Part shown: in pieces, positions 7,939 through 14,198 of the stretch
Layout of the letters: every line of letters begins with the position of its first letter
How positions within the stretch are numbered: position 1 is the stretch's first letter
Source of the DNA: Eisenbergiella intestinigallinarum
GTDB lineage: Bacteria > Bacillota > Clostridia > Lachnospirales > Lachnospiraceae
Direction of reading: 5' to 3'
DNA length: 14,198 nt
NCBI GenBank assembly: GCA_019120115.1
Contig: DWVS01000039.1
Coordinates: 1-14,198, forward strand
Translations under genes and position numbers: made by a program
Notes under the pieces: model-generated
What the model was told of the DNA's origin: nothing
What the model saw: only the letters and a program-made list of their open reading frames with translations
The model's database searches: none

Positions 7939-8958
7939 TCAGGTGCGCAGCAGCTTCTGGCCGCGCACCTGTTTTCTGTATTCCGAAGGAAGGACGTGCG
8001 CCACATCCTGAAAAGCTCTGGTGAATTTTCCGGCGGATTCATAGCCGAGGCCGGCTGCGATCTGGGCGATGGGTTCTTCGGACTGGCGGAGCAGCTCCAT
8101 GGCTCTGTGAATCCGGTATTCCTTCATGTAGGCCGCGATGGGCTGGCCGTATACAGCCTTGAAGAGGGATTTCAGAGAGGAGGTATTGATCAGGTACTCT
8201 CTGGAAAGCTCTTCAATGGTAAAACGCTGTTCCGGATGCCGGGTCAGGCGGTCATGGATTTCCCGGATCAGGTCCGTCTGGCTGCTGCTGCATCGGGCGA
8301 TGCTTTTTTCACGGGCGGCGGACAGGTCCAGACGGTCCAGATAGAGAAGCAGTTCCTGGACTTTCAGCTTGAAATAGGGGAGGCGCAGCCGCTCCGGCAG
8401 CCCGTAAAGAGGCGCGAAGATCCATTCCGTCTCCGTACAGGCGGGCAGCGCGCAGGACTCTCCTGGAACGCAGAATTTTCCATAAAGTGCTTCCGGATCC
8501 AGTCCGGCTTCCTGCAGGATATCAGGACAGTTTCCGGAGAGAAGGTTCAGATCGACGGACAGGGTGATCCCTTCATAATAGCCCAGCGGAAACCGCATGA
8601 CGGAATCCGCGCAGCAGTCGGTGCTATGCAGCGTGAGATCTCCGGCTCCCAGATAGACGGACATGCCTTTCTTCAGGTCCCATCCCACACGGCCGCGGCA
8701 GCAGTGGCTGATCTCCAGAACATGGGGAGAAGCGGCATGGTGAAAGGAAGCCTGTCCGGCCTGAAACACCAGGAAGGAAAGCTCAATGCCCGGAAATACC
8801 GGATAGATGGAAATTTTCCCCCTGCCGTCCGTGGCGGCCTTCAGATGATCATAAAAGGGAGTGCCGTTTCCGTCCGCCGGATGGGTTTCTATGATAACGG
8901 AGGAAGCCGGCAGGGACCGGAGCGCCTCTTCCGGCAGTGTAAGAGCTTCTTTTTTCAT
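7939..8958 (-). CDS. AraC-family transcriptional regulator
   Basis: This 339-residue DNA-binding protein has an N-terminal ligand-sensing or dimerisation region of about 220 residues without a clear cupin signature. The C-terminal AraC/XylS double helix-turn-helix lies at about 230-335. The second HTH ends with the canonical pattern PIAQIAAGLGYES, then FTRAFQ and PSEYRK. The HCC and DCC residues in the N-terminal half could sense metal or redox state, but this is speculative. The start follows AAGGAG 7 bp upstream and overlaps the stop of the arsR-type gene (ATGA at 8955-8958), so the two regulators are co-translated. Targets may be the convergent MATE operon or the divergent metal operon. 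AraC proteins often activate neighbouring transporter genes. Confidence 0.9.
   Translation of the reverse strand: MKKEALTLPEEALRSLPASSVIIETHPADGNGTPFYDHLKAATDGRGKISIYPVFPGIELSFLVFQAGQASFHHAASPHVLEISHCCRGRVGWDLKKGMSVYLGAGDLTLHSTDCCADSVMRFPLGYYEGITLSVDLNLLSGNCPDILQEAGLDPEALYGKFCVPGESCALPACTETEWIFAPLYGLPERLRLPYFKLKVQELLLYLDRLDLSAAREKSIARCSSSQTDLIREIHDRLTRHPEQRFTIEELSREYLINTSSLKSLFKAVYGQPIAAYMKEYRIHRAMELLRQSEEPIAQIAAGLGYESAGKFTRAFQDVAHVLPSEYRKQVRGQKLLRT
7940..7977 (+). terminator. Intrinsic terminator of the pse operon, inside the 3' end of araC
   Basis: CAGGTGCGC (7940-7948) pairs perfectly over 9 bp with GCGCACCTG (7963-7971), and TTTTCTG follows at 7972. It begins 7 bp after the MATE stop codon. 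It lies within the antisense strand of the last codons of araC, so the araC C-terminus and the terminator share sequence. The minus-strand side of the stem has no comparable T-run, so it appears to act in one direction. Confidence 0.65.
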
Positions 8959-9347
8959 GAAATCTCCTTCTTCACCGAATTCTCAGGAGCGGAAGGGCAG
9001 GCGATCTCCACCAGGTCCTCGATCATATGGTGAAGGAGTTGCGCCCGGTCGGTCTCCGCCGCCTTATAATAGACTTCCTTGCCGTCCCGGCGGCTTGTGA
9101 TCAGCCCTGCCGCCTTCAGCTGCCGCAGGTGGTGGGATACAGCTGGGCTGCTCATATCTACTAGAGCGGAAATGTTGATCACGCATTCTTCGCAGTGGCA
9201 CAGAAGCCAGAAGATCCGGATACGGCTGCCGTCCCCAAGCTGCTTGAAAATATCGGCGACTGTCTGAAAATCTTCCGTGCTGGGCATCTCTTCCAGCCGC
9301 TGTTCCATTTCCTGCCCGTGATCATGGGGCAATCTGCTGTTCGTCAT
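8955..9347 (-). CDS. ArsR/SmtB/CadC-family metal-sensing repressor
   Basis: This 130-residue winged-helix regulator has the DNA-recognition helix in SSPAVSHHLRQLK (66-78) followed by the beta-hairpin wing SRRDGKEVYY (85-94). A Cys/His cluster, Cys50-His51-Cys52 and Cys55 (CHCEEC), lies just before the recognition helix where related sensors bind thiophilic metals. His8/His10 near the N-terminus and His106/His107/Cys117 near the C-terminus could add ligands. Family members dissociate from DNA on binding Zn, Cd, Pb or As. Divergent orientation to the HMA and P1B-2 ATPase genes points to a Zn/Cd/Pb-responsive repressor. The start has AAGGAGG 7 bp upstream, with a second identical copy 12 bp further up. 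Downstream it overlaps araC by ATGA. Confidence 0.92.
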   Translation of the reverse strand: MTNSRLPHDHGQEMEQRLEEMPSTEDFQTVADIFKQLGDGSRIRIFWLLCHCEECVINISALVDMSSPAVSHHLRQLKAAGLITSRRDGKEVYYKAAETDRAQLLHHMIEDLVEIACPSAPENSVKKEIS

Positions 9348-9407
9348 AAGCTTTCCTCCTTTTTGGCCTCCTTACGAAGTGCCTTGGGCTGCTTTCCTAT
9401 CGTAGTT

Positions 9408-9437
9408 ATTGTATCATATGGCCGGAAAGCGAGTAAA
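9408..9437 (-). promoter_or_regulatory. Candidate promoter of arsR-araC
   Basis: Read on the minus strand, TTTACT (9432-9437) is a -35 candidate and TACAAT (9408-9413) a -10 candidate, 18 bp apart. The -10 is good and the -35 moderate. The start site would fall near 9401, giving a leader of about 55 nt to the arsR start codon. No inverted repeat as good as the one at 9605-9626 overlaps it. Confidence 0.45.
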
Positions 9438-9516
9438 GCAGGGATTGCCGGCGGCAGGAAATTGCCTGTGCAGCGGCGAGAAACGGGCGTAAAAGAGAAT
9501 CCTTATCAACTATATG

Positions 9517-9550
9517 GCCCGTTTGGAAATTCTTTTTGCCCATTCGGAAA
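9517..9550 (+). repeat. Two 13-bp direct repeats with 21-bp period upstream of the metal operon promoter
   Basis: GCCCGTTTGGAAA (9517-9529) and GCCCATTCGGAAA (9538-9550) match at 11 of 13 positions and start 21 bp apart, two helical turns. The second copy ends 17 bp before the -35 at 9568. Same-face direct repeats next to a -35 are the arrangement used by many AraC-family activators, and an araC gene lies next door. The first copy also forms the right arm of a perfect 8-bp inverted repeat with AAACGGGC at 9481-9488. Confidence 0.4.
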
Positions 9551-9567
9551 AAGAGCGGGAAAAGGTA

Positions 9568-9596
9568 TTGACGAGAGAGAAAAGAATGCATATGAT
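9568..9596 (+). promoter_or_regulatory. Near-consensus sigma-A promoter of the HMA-ATPase operon
   Basis: TTGACG (9568-9573) and TATGAT (9591-9596) are separated by exactly 17 bp, each one mismatch from consensus. The start site would be near 9602-9604, just at the left edge of the inverted repeat at 9605-9626. A strong basal promoter silenced by a repressor bound over +1 is the usual design for ArsR-controlled efflux operons. Confidence 0.75.
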
Positions 9597-9604
9597 AAAA
9601 CCAT

Positions 9605-9626
9605 CAATTAAATACTTGTTTAATTG
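9605..9626. promoter_or_regulatory. AT-rich inverted repeat, probable ArsR-type operator
   Basis: CAATTAAA (9605-9612) and TTTAATTG (9619-9626) form a perfect 8-bp inverted repeat around a 6-bp centre (TACTTG). Size and AT-richness suit the imperfect 12-2-12 operators of SmtB/CzrA/CadC-type repressors. It sits 8 bp downstream of the -10, where binding would block initiation or early elongation, and upstream of the HMA ribosome site. Confidence 0.6.
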
Positions 9627-9655
9627 TTAAATGAAAAAACAAGGAGAACGGGAAA

Positions 9656-9874
9656 ATGAAGAAAACCTATAAAATCGATGTGGACTGCGCCAACTGTGCA
9701 AATAAGATGGAGGAAGCCGCGAAAAAAACGGCGGGCGTGAAAGATGCGACCGTGAATTTCATGATGTTGAAGATGATCGTGGAATTTGAAGAGGGGCAGG
9801 ATCCGAAGGCCGTTATGCCGGAGGTACGCAAAAACTGCAAGAAGGTGGAGGACGACTGCGAGATTTTCCTCTGA
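9656..9874 (+). CDS. Small heavy-metal-associated (HMA) domain protein, probable Zn/Cd chaperone
   Basis: This 72-residue soluble protein is a single HMA domain (ferredoxin-like beta-alpha-beta-beta-alpha-beta fold). The metal-binding loop is Asp10-Cys11-Ala-Asn-Cys14, the CxxC pair of the family. An Asp directly before the first Cys resembles the N-terminal domain of Zn/Cd ATPases such as ZntA (DCxxC), rather than the MTC/MxC form usual in copper chaperones like CopZ, so Zn, Cd or Pb is favoured. Two further cysteines (61 and 68) lie near the C-terminus. AAGGAG precedes the start. It lies directly upstream of a P1B ATPase that lacks its own N-terminal HMA domain, so it probably substitutes in trans as a metal donor or sensor for that pump. 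Confidence 0.88.
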   Translation: MKKTYKIDVDCANCANKMEEAAKKTAGVKDATVNFMMLKMIVEFEEGQDPKAVMPEVRKNCKKVEDDCEIFL

Positions 9875-9896
9875 TTGGGAAATGACCCTGCGGATG

Positions 9897-9924
9897 AATG
9901 CCTGCCGGATGCGGTGGGCATTTT
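9897..9924 (+). terminator. Terminator-like hairpin between the HMA and ATPase genes
   Basis: Bases 9897-9907 pair with 9912-9922 over 11 bp (two G-U pairs) around a GATG loop, with TTTT overlapping the end of the stem (9921-9924) and then AGTT. The short T-run makes it a weak terminator or an mRNA-stabilising or processing hairpin. It would let the small HMA protein be produced in excess of the ATPase. Confidence 0.45.
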
Positions 9925-10000
9925 AGTTCCTGATAGATACCTGATTCGAAGAAACGAGCCGGGGACAAACAGGAAAAGCAGATGAAAGAGGTAAAAGACC

Positions 10001-11887
<1,887 letters not shown>

Positions 11888-11914
11888 TGAATTTTTATAA
11901 AAGAAAATAAAATG

Positions 11915-11953
11915 CCCCTGGCTGCGGAGAAAGAACCGCAGTCAGGGGTTTTT
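11915..11953. terminator. Strong, probably bidirectional terminator between the ATPase gene and pseI
   Basis: Bases 11915-11927 pair with 11936-11948 over 13 bp (one G-U pair) around an 8-nt A-rich loop, followed by five T at 11949-11953. The upstream flank is A-rich (11900-11912), giving a T-rich tail on the minus strand as well. It therefore can terminate both the ATPase operon and the convergent pseI transcript, whose stop is at 11971. Confidence 0.85.
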
Positions 11954-11970
11954 CGGAAATTGACCGGACA

Positions 11971-13026
11971 TCACTTCCCAATCAGCTCCCACCCCATCGG
12001 CGTTCCCTTCCTGATCGCGCAGGCCGCCTTTTTCCCCAGAATCTCTTCATAATACATGGTATGCAGTCCGTTTCCGGGACGGACGGAGCGCACGTTTTCC
12101 GGCGTCAGTTCTTCCCCGGCGGCGATGTCCTCCGCCGCGAACAGGGAGCGGCAGTCGCCATGCTCCACCACCTGCACGGGGGTGAGATGGTAATCGGAGT
12201 CGCCCAGCGCCTTTTCCACCGCGCGGATGTTACGGACCATGTCGGCAAATTCCTCCGGTTCCATGGAGAAGGAGCCGTCCGGGCCGCCGTCCGCACGGCG
12301 CAGGGTCAGGTGCTTCTCAATCATCCGGGCGCCGAGGGCAGTGGCGGCGGTGGCCACTGCGCTTCCCATGGAATGGTCGGACAGGCCGGTGAGACAGCCG
12401 AAGGTACGGCCCAGGGTGGGCATCATGTTCAGGTGAATGTCCTCGTAGGGAGTGGGATAAGCGGAGACGCATTTCATCAGAAGCACATCTTCGTTTCCTT
12501 CCTCTCTGCAGACCGCAAGGGCCCGCTCGATGTCCGTAAGGTACGCCACGCCCGTCGCCAGAATCACGGGCTTATGGAGGCGGGCGATCCGGCGGATGAG
12601 GGGAAGATCGGTGATCTCATAGGAGGCCACCTTGTAGGCGGGCATATTCATGGAAGCCATGAAGTCCACCGCTGTGGCGTCAAAGGGGGAGGAAAAGCAC
12701 TCCAGTCCCAGACGGTTCGCCTCCTCCATCAGCTTCGGCTGCCAGTCCCATGGAGTGTAGGCTTCCTCATACAGCTTGTGAAGCGTGGTGCCGTCCCAGA
12801 CGGTTCCTTCGTTGATCTGAAAATCCGGGGAATCGCAGTCTAGGGTGATGGTGTCGGCGGTATAGGTCTGCAGCTTGATGGCGTCCGCTCCGGCCTCCTT
12901 CGCGGCATGGATGATTTCAATGGCCCGATTGTAGTCCTGCAGATGGTTGGCAGACATTTCCGCCACGATGAAAACGGGGCAGTTTTCTCCTACCCTGCGG
13001 GAACCGATGGTAAACTGCTTATTCAT
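11971..13026 (-). CDS. pseI: Pseudaminic acid synthase, PseI (NeuB family)
   Basis: This 351-residue cytoplasmic enzyme condenses phosphoenolpyruvate with 6-deoxy-AltdiNAc (or a related amino sugar) to form a nine-carbon nonulosonic acid. The NeuB TIM barrel covers about 1-285 with the family motif AEMSANH (22-28) and metal-binding His218 (SDHS) and His239 (EKH). A C-terminal SAF/antifreeze-like domain (about 290-351) contains RSVRPGNGLH. The stretch WDGTTLHKLYEEAYTPWDW and the SAF motif are more like PseI than sialic acid synthase NeuB. The start at 13026 has AAGGAG about 10 bp upstream; the longer in-frame start at 13074 adds an unrelated basic tail. It overlaps the decarboxylase gene by 8 bp and is convergent with the metal ATPase gene. 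Confidence 0.9.
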   Translation of the reverse strand: MNKQFTIGSRRVGENCPVFIVAEMSANHLQDYNRAIEIIHAAKEAGADAIKLQTYTADTITLDCDSPDFQINEGTVWDGTTLHKLYEEAYTPWDWQPKLMEEANRLGLECFSSPFDATAVDFMASMNMPAYKVASYEITDLPLIRRIARLHKPVILATGVAYLTDIERALAVCREEGNEDVLLMKCVSAYPTPYEDIHLNMMPTLGRTFGCLTGLSDHSMGSAVATAATALGARMIEKHLTLRRADGGPDGSFSMEPEEFADMVRNIRAVEKALGDSDYHLTPVQVVEHGDCRSLFAAEDIAAGEELTPENVRSVRPGNGLHTMYYEEILGKKAACAIRKGTPMGWELIGK

Positions 13027-14198
13027 GAAGCGTGTCTCCTTCCGTGTAATTTTTCTGCATAAATTCCTCCACATCCCACTGATCCCTGGCCTTGAAAAGG
13101 CTGCCGTCCCGCTTCGTCACCCAGACGGGAGGGAAATAGTGAATGAACAGAGGATTCAGGCACATGGTGTAGCCGCCGGCGGTATCGTAGATGATCCGGT
13201 CCCCTTTTTTCAGGGCGGGGCCGTCCTTGATCTCAAACAGGCGGTCGTATTCCATGCAGGTAAAGCCCGTCACCCACTGGCTGGGAACCGCCGGGCGGCC
13301 TTCCGGCGCATCCGCGTATTCGATGTGGTGCGGATACACATGCCTGGTGACCAGGGGATTCAGGTTGGTGCGGCTTCCGTCCGTCACCAGAAATACGTGG
13401 TTCCGGATGGGCTTCACATCCAGGACGGTGGTGGCGAAGGTGGTGGCGCGGGAGATCAGGCTGACGCCGGGCTCCGCGATCAGAACGGTTTCCTTCGGAT
13501 CGAAAGCGGCGCGAAGTTCCCGGCAGATGGCGGGGAAATAGTCCCGGTAGTCAGGCTTGTCGTCCCGGCCGCCGAAATAGCCGCCGCCCATGTCCACCCA
13601 GGAAAGATTCAGTTCGTATTTCTGCGCGATTTTCACCGCCGTGCGGGCCAGCGCAGCGTAGACGTTCACCGTGCGGGACTGGGTGGAAGAGTGCAGATGC
13701 AGGCCGGAAATCTTCACGTTGGGGAGGGTGCGCAGGGAACGGATGACTTCGGCAAGCGCGCCGTTTTCATAGCAGTAGCCGAAACGTCCGCCTTCCTCCT
13801 CCACCAGCACCTCCTCCGGGCAGAGGGAAGCGATGTCGCAGTTGACCCGAAGCCCTACGGAAAAGGTCCGGTCGGGGAAGCGGGCGGAAAGCTCCGCAAG
13901 CCATGCCGGCTCCTCGCTGGAATCCAGGTTCACCAGGCCGCCAGCCAGAAGGATGTCGGTGAAAATCTCTTTTTCCTTGATCGGCCCGTTATAGATGATC
14001 TGATCATCCGGAAAGCCCAGACTTTTTACCAGCCGGTATTCCGTTCCGGAGACGATTTCCGCATAAAAACCCTGCTCCTTCATGTAGCAGAGGAGCCAGG
14101 GAAGGGAATTGGTTTTGACGGAATAGCCCACGATCCAGTTTCCCCAGTTGTCGGTCAGGGCCTGTTTTAAAATGGAAACGTCCTTGTCCAGATCCGTT
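13019..14198 (-). CDS. Fold-type III PLP-dependent decarboxylase (LysA/ornithine-decarboxylase-like), N-terminus beyond the window
   Basis: About 392 residues are visible; the frame stays open to the window edge, so the start lies outside. It is an alanine-racemase-fold decarboxylase. The Schiff-base lysine is in GYSVKTN (codon 14114-14116), HLHSS is a conserved His loop, GGGYFGG is the PLP phosphate-binding Gly loop, and Cys with a nearby Asp lies in TCMEYD (about 13258), with a Gly-Gly-Tyr near 13171. The family removes the carboxylate of diaminopimelate, ornithine, arginine or carboxynorspermidine. The usual EPGR of diaminopimelate decarboxylases reads EPGVS here (from 13474), so the substrate is probably not diaminopimelate. 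The 8-bp overlap with pseI implies co-translation and a link to nonulosonic acid chemistry. The GTG at 14131 is internal, not the start. Confidence 0.85.
   Translation of the reverse strand, partial: TDLDKDVSILKQALTDNWGNWIVGYSVKTNSLPWLLCYMKEQGFYAEIVSGTEYRLVKSLGFPDDQIIYNGPIKEKEIFTDILLAGGLVNLDSSEEPAWLAELSARFPDRTFSVGLRVNCDIASLCPEEVLVEEEGGRFGYCYENGALAEVIRSLRTLPNVKISGLHLHSSTQSRTVNVYAALARTAVKIAQKYELNLSWVDMGGGYFGGRDDKPDYRDYFPAICRELRAAFDPKETVLIAEPGVSLISRATTFATTVLDVKPIRNHVFLVTDGSRTNLNPLVTRHVYPHHIEYADAPEGRPAVPSQWVTGFTCMEYDRLFEIKDGPALKKGDRIIYDTAGGYTMCLNPLFIHYFPPVWVTKRDGSLFKARDQWDVEEFMQKNYTEGDTLHE

Larger units (their letters stand above)
9348..9655. other. Divergent intergenic control region between arsR and the HMA gene
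   Basis: These 308 bp contain no supportable coding sequence. Toward arsR they hold two AAGGAGG motifs (minus strand, 9355-9361 and 9367-9373) and a candidate promoter. The centre holds the inverted repeat AAACGGGC/GCCCGTTT (9481-9488 and 9517-9524). Toward the HMA gene are the 21-bp-phased direct repeats, a near-consensus promoter and an AT-rich palindrome. The length is generous for a simple repressor-only cassette, leaving room for a second regulator. Confidence 0.6.

Noticed and set aside
7579..9033. 484-codon open frame on the + strand spanning the end of the MATE gene and all of araC
   Set aside because: It is antisense to araC, whose protein has an unmistakable AraC double HTH, and out of frame with the MATE gene. 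It has no ribosome site and no recognisable family. It is a shadow of high GC third positions.
9375..9604. Possible small gene or remnant in the arsR-HMA intergenic region
   Set aside because: Frames are short, lack ribosome sites, and the region is better explained by promoters and operator-like repeats.
12061..12843. 260-codon + strand open frame opposite pseI
   Set aside because: Antisense to conserved PseI residues, with no ribosome site or family resemblance.
12947..14170. 407-codon open frame on the + strand opposite pseI and the decarboxylase
   Set aside because: The minus strand encodes two clear enzymes with catalytic motifs and an 8-bp overlap. The + frame reads as low-complexity Gly, Ala, Val, His and Arg without motifs.

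Overview
The window looks like a chromosomal segment of a Gram-positive Clostridia, probably Lachnospiraceae-like. This is inferred from strong AGGAGG-type ribosome binding sites, moderately high GC, tightly packed operons with ATGA overlaps, and the protein families present; it is not a database-backed assignment. No tRNA, rRNA, insertion sequence or CRISPR array was seen.

Left part (about 180-7975, + strand): a strong promoter drives a six-gene operon. It begins with pseB and pseC, the first two steps of CMP-pseudaminic acid synthesis. A multi-spanning GT-C type glycosyltransferase, a GT2 glycosyltransferase, an ATP-grasp ligase and a MATE-family transporter follow. Junctions are short or overlapping (ATGA at 4297 and 6629), so the ligase and transporter seem to belong functionally with the sugar genes. 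A terminator-like hairpin sits between pseB and pseC. A second one ends the operon inside the 3' end of the convergent araC gene.

Middle part (7939-11953): a heavy-metal cassette. On the minus strand an ArsR/SmtB-type metal sensor overlaps an AraC-family regulator by ATGA. Divergent from them is a small soluble HMA metal-binding protein, then a P1B-2 (Zn/Cd/Pb) ATPase. The shared intergenic region (9348-9655) holds a near-consensus promoter, an AT-rich inverted repeat at the start of the transcript (likely the ArsR operator) and a pair of 21-bp-phased direct repeats just upstream of the -35. A strong, probably bidirectional terminator closes the cassette.

Right part (11971-14198, minus strand): a fold-type III PLP decarboxylase, cut by the window end, overlaps by 8 bp the gene for a pseudaminic acid synthase (pseI). 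pseI clearly belongs to the same pathway as pseB/pseC, although it lies on the opposite strand beyond the metal cassette. The usual pseH (N-acetyltransferase), pseG (UDP-sugar hydrolase) and pseF (CMP transferase) are not in the window.

The most interesting idea is that the ATP-grasp ligase and the PLP decarboxylase tailor a nonulosonic acid, for example by putting an amino-acid-derived acyl group on the 4-amino sugar in place of PseH acetylation. The glycosyltransferases and the MATE-type carrier would then handle the product at the membrane. This is inference from gene context.
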